Positions 1 to 11,544 are shown, numbered from the stretch's first letter. The stretch: 64,000 bases of DNA from Tupaia tana (GCA_026018925.1 JAKSZU010000027.1:4225531-4289530), one strand, 5' to 3'. Notes: generated from the sequence alone by a model not told the origin. A program made the numbers and translations.

Positions 1-100
1 TTTAAGACTTTAATGCTTGACCTTACCTATTCATTTGGGGGTTGAATTGGAAAATGAGACCCTAGGAACATTAGTAAATAAATGCCCTTGATTATTTATT

Positions 101-339
101 TCTTTTTCTTTTTAGTTTTTGCTATAGGGCAGGTGAGCTCTCTGGAAAGAGATATGGGTGAGGAGTGAGAAATCACCACCCAAGGGAAAGGGCCATGTTG
201 CAATCCCTTCTCCTTCCTTCTCCTCTCCGGATTTTGAGCATGCCTGATGTGTTTCTCAAGCCACTGGGTCTGGGACTCAAGCTTCAATCAGCCAAGTGGG
301 ATCCAGTCACTAAAACCATCATGCCTCCAGCTGGCCCAG
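101..339 (-). mobile_element. Family V SINE, long form
   Basis: Reverse-complement copy of the window's main tRNA-derived SINE. Reading leftwards from its 5' end at the right, it has the head ending in the antisense signature CCAGCTGGCCC, the body with GGAGAAGGAAGGAGAAGGG, and the terminal TGCCCTATAG motif, then a T-rich (A-tail) tract. Imperfect TSDs start with CCTTGATT on both sides (86-93 and 340-347). It is moderately diverged, so an older insertion. It is non-coding; short open frames inside it are fortuitous. Confidence 0.88.
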
Positions 340-391
340 CCTTGATTTTTATTTTAAAAGCCTTGTATATAATATTCTCAAATTCATTCAT

Positions 392-573
392 TTTTAAAAG
401 AATTATTTCTTTTAATTTATTATTATTATATTCAATTTACTACAGGGCATGTATGTTAACTAGAGAAAGACACAGAGAGAAAGTGAGAAAGCAAGACACC
501 AGGTCTGGGACTAGAACTGTGGATGGCCACGTGGGAGTCCCACATCCTAACCACCATGCCACCTGCTGGCCCC
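392..573 (-). mobile_element. Family V SINE, short form
   Basis: This short-form copy has a tRNA-like head (antisense GTGGGAGTCC and CACCATGCCACCTGCTGG) joined almost directly to a GA/CT-rich tract and an AT-rich tail. It lacks the central body of the long form. A perfect 13-bp TSD, CAAATTCATTCAT, flanks it at 379-391 and 574-586, so both ends are defined. Confidence 0.9.
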
Positions 574-586
574 CAAATTCATTCAT

Positions 587-2784
587 CTTACAAGAGACTG
601 GAATGATGTGACAAAGTCAAGATCTTTCCCATGATGACCAGGAATTTTGCATTTTCTTACTGACAGTATGCTATGCTTGAGATTTTCTGGGGAGTAAGTG
701 TAAGCATGAATTTGGGCAGGGCAAGAGCCCGCTCTCTGATGAAGGGTCTCTGTGCCCCACTGGCTCCCTTTTTTCTTCTTTTCTCTCCATCTAATGTGAA
801 TGAACAAAGCGATTCTACTTGTTTGTTCTAGTTTCTAATTTTTCAAGAAATCATGGCTTTTGAGTAGTGGGTTTCTCTTCTGGCATTTTACTGTTCCAGT
901 TTTCTCAGTTTTCCCAGTCGAACAATCACAAAAAGACTTCCTTACAAATAGAACATCAGGGTTTTTAAAAACCAGTTGCAGATCCCCAGGATTGTGGAGA
1001 CTTAACTCAGCTCCTAACCAAGAAGGAATCTCCAGCTATCTCTCTACCTTCTTCCATTCCCACCTCCTCCCACACAGTTTATTGATCCTTTCTTCTGGAA
1101 ACTGCATCAAGGCATGCAATAACACTGAGGTCAAAGACAGAAGTTTGAAACGTGTGTGAGACAAACCGTTGGCCTGGTTTGGATGGGAGGCTGTGGGATG
1201 CAGGCGACAAGCAGAAAGGGACTTGGCCACATGAGCCTTGTAAAAAAAAGAATGGCCCGTGGACAGGCTAGCTCTTTTTATAAAAATGGAAAACGGGAGG
1301 AATGGTTCTGAGTGTTGGATCTGGCCTTTTCTTTTTGCAGGAATTCTGTCACCCCTTTAGAAAATAGGAAAGCGTTTCCAAGGCACATTGGCACCGGCAT
1401 GGCGCTGCCGCCTTCTCCTGGCACTGCCTTGTTGTGCGGCTGGCAGGACCGCGCGTGGACCTCTTTAGCCTCATCCTCTGTTGTGTCCTGCACGGGAGCC
1501 AAATATTGTGGCCACTCGCGAGGCAGGGCTGGCAGCTGAAGAGCCCAGATGCCAAGCTCTGGACTGGACTTCTGTTCGGTTTGTGCTGGTCCCTTCCCTG
1601 GCATCTGCCCTGGCTTTGCAGCAGCCTGTGTTCCCGTCTGCAGTGCTGGGCTCAGGATTAGGCTTCTGTTGGCTCTCACGGATGTTCGGTCACTGTTTCC
1701 CTTTTGAATTATCCTTGATTATGAGGAATGTGTCTTTATGACATATTCCTCCCAGGGCACCTGCTTAGATGATGTGCCTTCACCCCCAAAAAGGGGTTTT
1801 CTCTCAGATGACTAACCCTTATTAACAAGGAAACTCATGGAAGGGAGACATTCTTCTTCAGGCAGGAAAGAATAGAATGAGATACAAAAGCCTGAATTCC
1901 AAATACAAATCCTTCTTTCTCTCTTAGTGAAAGGGAGCTCAGAATTGAATTAAATAAGAAAACAAAAATAAAACAAAAAGCCAGCAACATGAAAAATTCT
2001 AGAAGGCTCTTCCTTACATTGCTTTGGAGTTTCTGCCCCGCATTCTTCTCCAGAGACTCTTGACTTACAAAAAGGAGGGTGGGTTCCCTGGGTTACAAGG
2101 GCTAGTAACATGCGTATGGTATTACCAAACAGGCGTTGAGCTGAGTTGTCTCCAGAGGAGAATTCTGGAACTACTGAGTCGTTGGAGAAGTCATGATGCA
2201 TTGTTGCATAAAAACATAGAAAAACACGTCATGCCTTTTCTGACGACCCGGTGCGTTTTGTTGGAGGGGAGGTGGCAGAGGAGGAGAAGCACATGAGTTT
2301 GTCCCCGATGAAGTTCAGAGTGTGTTTATGGGTTACGAGAAACCTCATGCTTGCTTAAGAAATGACAGTCAATTTGAGGAAATCGCCACTGGAAGGGAAA
2401 CGAAATACCAACACATGTAATTCAAAACCACTCACTTTTGGGATATCTTTACATGTCTGAGGAGCTTTTGACATTTGTTTATATTCTCGAACCTTTAGAA
2501 GGCATGTGCCCTCGTGGCTGGTTATTGTTCATCAGAATTATTGATACCGTTCAGAGGGGAGACTGAATTACAGCTCAGCAGGAGGTGTTTTGTTGTGTAT
2601 GGCACGGTGTCTAAATGATCCACTGGGAATCTGAGCGCTCTCAGACCTAAATCCCAAATCTGTTATCTCATCAAAACGAGTGATTACTCATTGCTCAGAT
2701 TCTGCTGCTGAAATAGAAGTCTCTCTCGGTGGCTATCTCTCCAGCATCGTGAGATCTCGGTGAACATGAAGACTGCAGTTAGAC
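587..2784. other. Unique sequence, no gene seen
   Basis: Mostly single-copy-looking sequence with no recognisable repeat or coding exon. A GC-richer patch around 1370-1680 has open frames on both strands but no recognisable protein, and no convincing exon edges. The rest is AT-rich with short homopolymers. I assign no function. Confidence 0.5.
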
Positions 2785-2945
2785 ACCCCTGGATTCTTGT
2801 CTCGGTCCCGCTCTTTGTTAACTCCATGACCTTGAGGACATTGCTGAACCCCTTTGGACCTCAGTTTGCCGTTCTGTAAAATGGAAGGAGGGCAGTCATC
2901 TGTTTCATGGTGTTGCCGAAAGGTGGCAAATTCATGGTACAACGA
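2785..2945 (+). mobile_element. MIR SINE relic
   Basis: The core reads like a diverged MIR: CATGACCTTGAGGACATTGC, then GGACCTCAGTTTGCCGTTCT, then GTAAAATGG. This matches the MIR order of 'TGTGACCTTGGGCAAG', 'CCTCAGTTTCC' and 'TGTAAAATGG'. It is an ancient fossil with no TSD left. Confidence 0.65.
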
Positions 2946-2984
2946 ATGGCGCAGGATGAGACATACACAGAGGTTGGCAGTTCA

Positions 2985-3605
2985 AGGTTTTCCATACGCC
3001 GGGGCGGACAGAACACCGCTCATGAGCCTATAGACTGTGCCATTCTTATCTCACTGGTCGACTCCCAAATGTGTTCACTTTATTGCTTCTGATGAGGAAC
3101 AGCAAACTGTGTTTTTGAGACCCTTGGGGCCACGTATAGCACAGTACCAGACAGGGCATTTGATGAGGGAGCGTCTGCTACGTGGAGCCGTGCGTGGGCA
3201 GGTTAGCCTTCAGGTTTATCTTCCTGAATGTATGACTTGAGAACGTCGAGGTGAGACAGAGCCAGTTCGTGGCTTACCGCCTAGGCACCCCCCGAGGCTG
3301 CCAGCAGAGGAGATGTTGAGTGCCCAGTGTGTAGGTACTGAGGAAGCACTTCTATTAAATATGCACCGCAGGAACTGGATCTGTGGTCATGTCCACGCAG
3401 GAGATAAACAGTTCTCGACTCGTGGAGGCGGCCATAGGATAGGCAAAGCACTCCGAGAGCTCTCGCTCATTCGTGGGCTCGTCACGTAGCAGCCCATCTC
3501 CAAAGCAGCGGTACGAGATGGGACTGGTGTGCTTTCTGTGCGGGCCCTGATGGTAACTGTAGGCTTCAGGTCACGTGGATCTCAGGGCGTAACAGTGTGA
3601 CATAG
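2985..3605. promoter_or_regulatory. CpG-rich patch, possible orphan CpG island
   Basis: By hand count, 3181-3600 has about 56% G+C and 23 CpG dinucleotides in 420 bp, an observed/expected ratio near 0.7, against a CpG-poor AT-rich background. No SINE signature explains it. It includes a CACGTG E box near 3573. It could be an orphan CpG island (distal promoter or enhancer), or a decayed CpG-rich repeat that I do not recognise. No initiator, TATA box or first exon could be fixed. Confidence 0.35.
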
Positions 3606-4272
3606 CCATGGGCAGCGTGTAGACAAATACCTGTCTTTCTAGACAAAGGAGACTTCACATACAGAACCGTATAGTGGCAGGATTTGGCCTGTCCTTGGAC
3701 TGTTGTTTGCTTATCTCTGTGGTGAGGGATTGATGAATCAGTAGTTAGAATTTTCTTTTGTAATCCGCATGTAGGTGGGCTACATAGCGACTAAATCTCT
3801 CATTCTTTCTGTTTACCCGTTCAGTGCACTGAGATGCGTGAGGATTTTAAGGGCTGACAGTAAAGGGCTCTGAGACTGTAAGCCTAGGGGTCAAAGCGAA
3901 GGGTCAGATACTTGTGAGAAGCAGGCACAGAAGACAGGGACTGGAGGGCTGAAGAGAGCATTCGGGCACAGTCAGCCCCAGTATTTCCTGCTGCCATAGG
4001 AAACTTAGACCTTCAAGGTATTCTAAAATTTCAAAAGCCCGAAACCCAATACAAATCTGATTTGTTAGTATTGGCTATCAGTTTTAAAGATGCGATGCAA
4101 CCCTCCCAAAACACAGGCTGCAGTCGGCAGGCTCATCTTTGTTTTTAGCCCACAGGATTTCGGCTCTGGAAACGGCCAGTTGCTTTGAAGTGGATCAGGA
4201 TGTCTCTCCAAAGCCAGTCTGAGTTTTGCAAGGATGGATGAGATATATGCCTGATTCGTAAAGTTGCTTCTC
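3606..4272. other. Unique sequence
   Basis: No gene, recognised repeat or clear regulatory motif was found. Composition is ordinary for mammalian intergenic or intronic DNA. Confidence 0.5.
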
Positions 4273-4512
4273 TGGGCCAGCCCGTAGTGTGGCGAAGGTG
4301 GCTGGACCCCACATGGCAAACTGTGTGGTTTGAGCCCTGGACCTGGTAGCTTAGGAACACACCAAGAGTGTGGGTGTGTGTCCAAAATGCTGAAAGGAGG
4401 GAGAAATGGAGGAGAAGGGATTCCTGTGTGACCATTCTCCATGAGAGCTGTCTCCTACACTCTGGTGAGCGCCTGTGCCATCTGGCAAAATTAAAAAAAA
4501 AAAAAAGAAAAA
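4273..4512 (+). mobile_element. Family V SINE, diverged long form
   Basis: Sense-orientation copy starting GGGCCAGCCCGTAGTGTGGC. The head contains TGGACCCCACATGGC and a B-box-like GGTTTGAGCCC. The body has GAAATGGAGGAGAAGGGATT, followed by CTGGTGAGCGCCTGTGCC and an A tail. The GGGG palindrome is degraded, so this is an old copy. Confidence 0.85.
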
Positions 4513-7500
4513 TGTTGCAGGTCTACTTCAAAACTGTTTACCCCAAGGGGGCGCCATGAAGCTCTGCTTGTCCAAATGCATAAGGTATGCCAAGCATGCC
4601 CAGTGAAATTCTATCTGTGGAAATTTACTAGAATTTGAACAGCCTGAAGGGGAGGGCAAGACTTCATAGCTTGTTCATTGCAGTGAAGATTTATGGGTGA
4701 CTAACACAGAAAATTCAGGGAGAAATAAGTCCATGCTAAGTTTGAAATTGTCCCCCCTCCACTTGAATGTGCTAAATCCTTCCTTATCTCATCCCTGCTC
4801 TTGGTGTTTGGCAGATTGAGTTCTGCGATTCAATAGAAATCATTCTGTTTTCTTAATATTAAAACCTCATTTTGCTCTAAACTCTAACAATTTGAGACTT
4901 TTTAAAATTTTTTCTGAGTTGGGTATAAACAGAAATTACCTTTTCATCCCTTGAAAGTTTAATTCCCTCGTTTTAATGAACTCTTTAAAAATAAATTGCC
5001 TAGATTAGATAAAATTTGTATTGTTTTTATTTGACAATCTCAAACCACATTAAATATTTGGGATATAAGTGTAATGTTAACGTTCCCATTCTTATCCCAG
5101 GGGCATTAATCTCTTTGGGGATTCATCTGTACAGAAACCATCTGAAAATTCTTTTGTGGAATAAAACTGGCATGCTAAAAGTCTCTTTTAAATCCAACCT
5201 CTTTTTTCTTTTTCTTTTTTAGCAGCAATTCTCCCAGAAATAGTTTATTGTGCTTGACAAAATGTATCCAATCTGAACTTGAAAGGGTTCCACTTCTATT
5301 TGTAACTCAGTGACCCTGAGGCCCAAATTGGTATTGAACTTTCTGAAAAAGCACTCTTGTTTCTTTAATAAGAACTTATTGGTAATTAGCATCCTTGCCT
5401 GGGCCTACATTTTTTGGGTTGTCAAAATAAAAATAAAAATCAAGTGGCATCTGTTGATCTGGAAAAAACCAAAACCGGTTATACACATTTAGCTCTGCAT
5501 TTTAGAAGTTCTTAAGTTAATCCTGTTTTAGCGTTCTGGAGAAAGGTGCAGAATGAAACGATCCGAATGAAATGATCCCATGAAATCCTTGTGTTCCATA
5601 AGGTGTCTTGAAGTTTGATTGGATATTAACTAAAAGATCATTTTGTTTCCCTTTTATAGCAGGAGATGCAATGTGTTCATTTTATAACATCTCCGCTGTT
5701 TGGAATAAATCACTGAGGACAGATGCTCATCACATTTTGGCATAAAATTCTTTGCAGAGTCTGAACAGATACATGGCTGGTTGTTTTAGGTCTCTGTCCA
5801 GGTCATTATTTGTTTGGAAACTTGAATTCACAACGAACTGAGAATAAAATAGAGTTACACGAAGGACCTTGAAATTAATACTTTGTTTGCTGTTTTACGT
5901 GCCTCTTGTTCTCTGCAGGCAGAGATGAACCTACGAGACTTTACCTTCGGTCTTGTGACTCCTACCTGTACAAATAGGATCGACTATCTCTTTGTCTTTT
6001 CTTCTGAAATAGCATAGTTAATCTGATTTCCTGCTGTTAGATCTTCCAGTAATACCATTTTAAAGGTTCTCAGCAGAAAAATTTGCCAGTGCTCTTGAAG
6101 AACTGCTAAAATTCCATGTTCAGTATTTTCTGCAGCAGTAAACAGGTTTCAACAAGCAAAACTGAGGCATTGATTTGAAAGTAATATGTGTATGCTGCAA
6201 AATTGTTGGCGAGGGTTAGACATCTTTCATGTGCTGTGGAGCACTTCTCCTGAATTAAAAAAAAAAAAAATCCAGAAGACGTAATCTACTGACTTGCCAA
6301 CATTCATTTTTTTTAAAGGAGGAGAGATTTGAGCTTAAAAAGTTGTGACTGTACATCTTCAGCCGATATTTTCTTGAAGAAGTTTCATATGGTTTTAAAT
6401 GATTTATCTGAGAAGATATATGGTAAACAGTTGAGGCTTTGCATAACGGTGTACGAGGTAAAGATGTGCATTTTCCCAGACATTCATAAATGCATGTTCT
6501 TGCATTTGACAAAGCTGCATGAGTCTCTTGAGAAAATGTTAAGAGCGTGTGCATGTGTGTGTGCGCGTGTGTGTGTGCAGAGTAAGGAACTGCTTGAGTG
6601 TTGAGTGAATAATCGAACGCCGTGGTTAGAATGGTGTGGGGGGTGATGAACGTTCCCAGAGGGCAACAGAAAACGCTTGCTAACCTGTCATGCTAATTTT
6701 CCTTGAAAATGAATCAAGGAAATCCAGAGTGTATAATAACCATTTGGTCCGGTTAATGTTGTGACACCATCTGACAGAACCGGAAAAGTGGGAATTCAGT
6801 CGCCAGGCTCGCTCTGGCCCGTGAATTTTCCTTGCTGTCAGTTTATTAACAACCGTGTCGGTGCAGAATTTACTTCCACGCTTTCCCTCTTTCAAGAAGG
6901 CGTTGCTCACCCTGAAAATTAAAAGAGCATTTTCATTGGTGTATACTTTGCTTTTGACAAAGAGTACAGTGTCTTGTCAGGCCGTTTTAGAGTTAGCATG
7001 GATCTTTTCTTCTTCTTCTTTTTTTTTTTTTGTCCTCCCTGAAGTAGGTTCCCAAATTGCAGAGAGAAAGCTTCCCCAGACACTAATCCAGAGGTTTACA
7101 AGGAGTAGACAAGAGGAAATAAAAATTATGCCCTTTCTTTAATTTAAGAATCGCCTTCGTGTTGAACTGGCTTTTTACTGCCATTAAATATTTGCTTTCT
7201 GGAAGCATTTGTATGTATTTTCTTAGCTCTTAACTACCACATTTCTGCTTGGTTTTGTATCTGCTAGCCCCAGCATTTACAACCTACGAAAACCTCATAA
7301 ATCTACTTCATTTTTCTAATAAGACATGAAAGTCCTTAATTGGCCTTAATGAAATGCACTTAAAGGGCAATAAACGTGTTTAAGCCCCTCTTTCAGGGCG
7401 AGCTTCAGTACTCTCACTCTACTCTGTTTTAGCCTTTCTGGTAATTAATCATTTATTCATATGTGACGAATCAGTAACAAGATCAAGCAACTACTGCACA

Positions 7501-8283
7501 ATTGCATGATAATAAGCTGCTCATATATGTGTCAAGATTTAGCAATCCTTTTTAAAGCCTAATTTAAAGTCATTTTACAACTAACCAGACTGCTTCTCCG
7601 AAGCATTTTTCCCCAAGTATCTTTTTTACATATTTTCATCGGGATGCCATCTTTTTATTTTGTTTATAGAGCCCAGTCCGCCTTAAATCCACTTATGGCA
7701 CCAGTGTGAATTTCAGCAATGCAAACATTTACCATTGTTTTTCAGGCCCCTTGGAATTCTCTCTTTGATCCAAAGGGGAGGGGATAGGGCTGGGGGAGAG
7801 GGAAAAAGAAAAAGAAGGGCCGCATTTATAAATAGAAGACCCAGGCGTCCCTGCCATGTTTAGTATGTATTTAAATCTTAAATCTGCAGTGATTTATGGA
7901 GACGTGTTAATCATTTGCCTGCACCTTAGCACTCGGAGAATTTCAGCAATTTCCCATGCCACAAATATACCAGTGGAAGGGCTCTTTTCTGTGCAGGGAA
8001 CGTCTGACTGGCTTTGCAAGCCCAGGGGCAAGGATCCAGAGGCCTGCCTGTGTGTACGCAAGGTGGGGCTGGAGTTTCCCGGCTGTGCACGTCCCAGTGT
8101 GTGCCCACCTATGCCTGGGTGAAGGTCTGTAAGGAAAGATTTTGACCCTGCCAATGATGGCAAACAGAGTTGCTTGGCACTCAGGAAATACGTCTTGATG
8201 TGTGATTAAATAGTGTGAGCCGTGGTCACGTTAGTTCAGTCCAAGGAAGCAGAAGTAGCTCTAGAAGAGCCTCAGGAGTCCTT
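4513..8283. other. SINE-free unique block, about 3.8 kb
   Basis: No family V SINE or recognisable older repeat lies in this stretch, although the window average is about one copy per 1.5 kb. The sequence is AT-rich with many A/T runs and no coding frame. It contains a tandem 14-bp duplication at 5551-5578 (GAATGAAACGATCC then GAATGAAATGATCC), a short GT run near 6547-6578 and a motif-dense part at 7140-7860 listed separately. Depletion of insertions may mean functional constraint, but chance is possible. Confidence 0.5.
7140..7860. promoter_or_regulatory. Candidate distal enhancer-like block
   Basis: This AT-rich, repeat-free sequence has a TCF/LEF-like inverted site CTTTGATCCAAAG (7763-7775) and a consensus-perfect MEF2-type site TTATAAATAG (7826-7835), with TTAATTGG and TTAATGAAAT homeodomain-type cores upstream. 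The motifs are seen directly; enhancer activity is inferred, since cross-species conservation could not be tested. Confidence 0.3.
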
Positions 8284-8359
8284 CTCAGGTCTGGGACTCA
8301 GACCGGGGTTGGCCATGTGGGAGTCCAGCACCCTAACCACCATGCCATTTGCTGGGCCC
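8284..8359 (-). mobile_element. Family V SINE, head-only fragment
   Basis: Only the tRNA-like head is present, antisense: AGGTCTGGGACTCAGACC, GTGGGAGTCCAGCACC, then CACCATGCCATTTGCTGG. No body, CT tract or A tail is recognisable on its left side. It is either a 3'-truncated fragment left by deletion or a copy of a head-only transcript. Confidence 0.75.
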
Positions 8360-8559
8360 TAGTTATTTATCTGAAAGAATTTCCCCTCTAAGTCAATCAT
8401 AGCTAGGCTTTTCTGTTGTAGAAGTTGGTTTTATTTTTTTCCCCTTCTTCTTGTGTAGCCAATAAAATTCATCATATTGGACTTAATACGTACCTGCTAG
8501 TTTCCTTTGACTCAGCCAATGGTGTTTTCTTATATTAGATTCTTTAGAAAGTACGTTTT

Positions 8560-8824
8560 GGGAACCAGCAGTTGGCGTAATGGCTATGTTGCTGGACTCC
8601 CATGTAGCTGACCACAGTTCGAGTCTCAAACCTGGTGGTTTAAACTCACGCCGGATGCGTGTGTGTGTGTACCCAAGATCCTGCAAGAGGAGAATGGAGG
8701 AGAAGGGATTGTGGTGTGGCCATCCCCCCGGGGGGTGATTTCTCGCTTTCTGTCTCCTGTCTCTCTCTGTCTTTTTGGCGAGGGCACATGCCCTATAGCA
8801 AAAACCTCTCCACAAAAAGAAAAG
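8560..8824 (+). mobile_element. Family V SINE, long form
   Basis: Nearly complete sense copy: GGGAACCAGCAGTTGGCGTA, B box GTTCGAGTCTC, AGGAGAATGGAGGAGAAGGG, palindrome region CCCCCCGGGGGG, and a TCTCTCTGTC tract ending GCCCTATAGCAAAAACCTC. Probable imperfect TSD: TACGTTTTG (8552-8560) and TACATTTTG (8827-8835). Moderately young. Confidence 0.92.
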
Positions 8825-8836
8825 AATACATTTTGT

Positions 8837-9027
8837 CTAACTTCTTGCAGTCACGTATTCCTGAAAGAAGGAATAAAACTAGGGAAGTCGAATCAATGCA
8901 TCACTCACAATATAATCTGCGTGGATGGCTTCCCCTGCATTGTGCAGTATACAACTCATGCAACCATAGATGCACTCTAGGCTAAATTCTGTCTCTATAT
9001 ACCTAGCCTTGTAAAGAGACATTTATT
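8837..9027. other. Short unique spacer
   Basis: Unique sequence between two SINEs with no recognised feature. Confidence 0.4.
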
Positions 9028-9225
9028 GGGCCAACAGGTGGTGTGGTGGTTAAGGCACTGAACTCCCGCATGGCTCACTGTGCTTCAAGTCTCGGACCTG
9101 GAGACTTGCTTTTTCACTTTCCCTTTCTCTCTCTCTGTCTTTCTCTGATGAGTGCACAAGCCCTATAGAAAATTTTAAAACAATGAATAATAATAAATAA
9201 AATTAAATAATTCTTTAAAAAAATT
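9028..9225 (+). mobile_element. Family V SINE, short form
   Basis: Starts GGGCCAACAGGTGGTGTGG and continues GTGGTTAAGGCACTGAACTC, a B-box-like CTTCAAGTCTC, a CT-rich tract, and the terminal GCACAAGCCCTATAGAAA. An AT-rich tail with AATAAATAAAATTAAA closes it. The central body of the long form is absent. Confidence 0.85.
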
Positions 9226-9539
9226 CTATGACTTTGGATAAAGTGTTCAATTTTCTCCACTTTAGATGGTATATGTTCTGCTTTATCAGGGACCTCTGAA
9301 GCATATTCTTGGAGCAAAAGTATTTTCATGTGTGAATTTTTATATTGCCAAACTGATTATTGTTCTAGAAGTTTCCATAGTTTCTCACAGGCACTGTGGC
9401 TTGTTTGTCTAACTCCAGATCACTCTATGGGTGAAATGTGTCCTCATTCTATTTTGTCTTTCATTTTGTTTTGTGACAAAAAAGTGTCAGTGACTCAACC
9501 TCTCCTAATCAGATTGGTAAAATAATTTGAGGGAGAAAA

Positions 9540-10530
9540 ACATACAACTGTTGAGTGTGAAATCTGAATTTCTACTGGGCCCGAGATTTTAAGATGGAGG
9601 CGTCTCCTCTAGAATTTTGCAGGAATCATCACAAAGTGTAAAAATAATCACAGTATGTAGAAATAATTGCAATAAGGTGATAATTTCACAGTAAAAGGAA
9701 AATTCCAGACCCAGTTTAATCAGCTAAAGTGTCTCTCTGGTTCTTGTGATTTGTTGTTCATTTATGCCGGGCAGCTGGACAATAGGATTTTGCACGGGCC
9801 ACAAACAATGAAATAAAACAGCAAGATGTACTGTATTTTACGGAAACACGCGATAAAGGGCAGCGGGGGACTAGTCAAAGTCCAATATTCAAAGACTGTA
9901 ATTTTTTATCACTCCTTTATTTCCTAAACCAAAATGTTTTTTGGGTATAAATATTGGATGAAAGCAAAATGTACCCTATTTGCTCTCATAGAGGCAGTAC
10001 CTCAACCTCCTTTTTATTAGAATTGCATTAATACCATGCAAATAGTTTTACAGTTTTAACATTTTACTGTTACTTATGTTCTCACTGCTCTGCATACATA
10101 GAACTGTTCCTTGCTTCTTCTTCCTTTTTTATTTTTATTTTTTTTTTACTACTAATAAAAAGTAATGGCTATAATAATTCAGGGACTGTTTGCGTTTCAA
10201 GGCATTTTCTGTTGGGTCTGGGTGGCCTGAGGAAGGAGACATACCCTACACCAGGGTGGACGAAGCTTTAGTAACCGACGTAGGAAGCCCTTCTATGGAG
10301 CAGTCAGTGTTTAGGGCAGGATGACGAAAACAAACGCGAGCAAAGGAAGATTTTAAATGGTTCAACCGAAAGCTAATGGGACGAGCATCAGCCGTGTACC
10401 AGTAGGTCTCTGTCTGTGTGGCTTTTGAGCTTCAATCAGATATGTCCGGTAATTACAGAGCATCCATAGATTTATTAATAAATATCTCCCCTTAATCACC
10501 TGCCGATTTCTCAGAACACTTAAACAGAAG
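9540..10530. promoter_or_regulatory. Candidate regulatory block with SOX/POU/homeodomain motifs
   Basis: This unique AT-rich stretch is free of recognised repeats. It contains the SOX-like ACAAACAATG (9801-9810), a perfect octamer ATGCAAAT (10036-10043), a TAATTA homeodomain core (10450-10455) and the perfect 12-bp palindrome TTTATTAATAAA (10471-10482). Such motif mixtures are typical of developmental enhancers, but single motifs are frequent by chance, so this remains a low-confidence inference. Confidence 0.3.
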
Positions 10531-10589
10531 AAAACAGCTTTGTCGGTGCGGGCAGGAAGAACCTTTTACCCACAACAACTGTGCTTTCT

Positions 10590-10815
10590 GCTACATTCTT
10601 TTTCTTTCACTACTTGCCGGACAGAAACAGAGAAAGAGAGGGGAGAAGGAGACAGCACCCCTAGCAGCTGCAAGGCCTCCTCCTCCTCTTCCCCACCCCA
10701 TGGGCAGACATACGCTCAAGCCCGGTGTGTCACTCAAGCCACCAGGGCTGGGACTCAAATGGGGTCATCATACGGGACCCGGCTCCCATGACCACTATGC
10801 TGCGGGGTCTGCCCT
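10590..10815 (-). mobile_element. Family V SINE, strongly diverged long form
   Basis: The antisense copy is recognisable by the order GACAGAAACAGAGAAAGAGA, GGCAGACATACGCTCAAGCC, CACTCAAGCCACCAGGGCTG, then a head relic ending GGGGTCTGCCC. Many substitutions mark it as one of the oldest copies in the window. Confidence 0.6.
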
Positions 10816-10821
10816 CTTATT

Positions 10822-10850
10822 AAAAAAAGAGAAAGAAAGAAAGAAAGAAA
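10822..10850. repeat. (GAAA)n microsatellite
   Basis: Short GAAA run after an A stretch, next to an old SINE. Confidence 0.85.
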
Positions 10851-11544
10851 ACTTCAGGATTGTTCAGTGAAAATCAGAAAATTGAAATGATTTTCTCATG
10901 AAAGTCCTAGCTAGGTTTTTGTGAGAGTCTTGAGGAAATGATGCAGAAATCACACTTGAATATCTGGAAAATGAGATTAGTGGCTAGGACCATGTCCTTT
11001 ACGTGGGGAATACGGATGTATTTATTCACTTCCTCAAATCAGCGTTTCTGTCCTTGTCTTCAGCACAGAGCCTACAGAAGCAGCCTCTGAGCGGCAAGTG
11101 CCTCTTCCCTCTCGAGGAAGAGAAAGCATCCTTTTTCCCCCTAGAGAAATTTTCGCATTACAGTTAGGAGAGTCGGACAGGTGTACAGTGGAAGGCCATG
11201 CCACCATTCCAAGGGACGTTCGGGAAGGATTTTTAGCTATGTGGAAAATCCCGGTGCTGTGATGAGAAGGGGAAACATGACATGCAGCATCTTATTCCCA
11301 GTGAGATTTCAGAGAATATGTGCTGTGGAAGGAGTCGAGAAGACTACTCAGGTATTAACCAGAATTGCTTCTGCCTGGCAGGATTACGGGTGACGTTTGT
11401 TTTTCTACACATAGTTGTCTAATTTTCAAATTTTCTGTGTATAGATTACATTTACAGAATGTAATTAATAGAAGTGAAGCAGATAAACAGATGACACAAC
11501 CCAGAGTTACGTATGCGTTTATAATGAGTTATACAGCCCTGGGA
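10851..11544. other. Unique sequence
   Basis: No gene or named repeat seen. Composition is mixed, with no long open frame of recognisable identity. Confidence 0.5.

Noticed and set aside
1278-1741. GC-richer patch with overlapping open frames on both strands, possible exon
   Set aside because: No domain recognised, no consistent splice sites, frames on both strands equally open as expected for GC-rich DNA.
5910-5990. CTCTGCAG splice-acceptor-like site followed by a short open stretch
   Set aside because: No matching donor or conserved peptide; a single AG after pyrimidines is frequent by chance.
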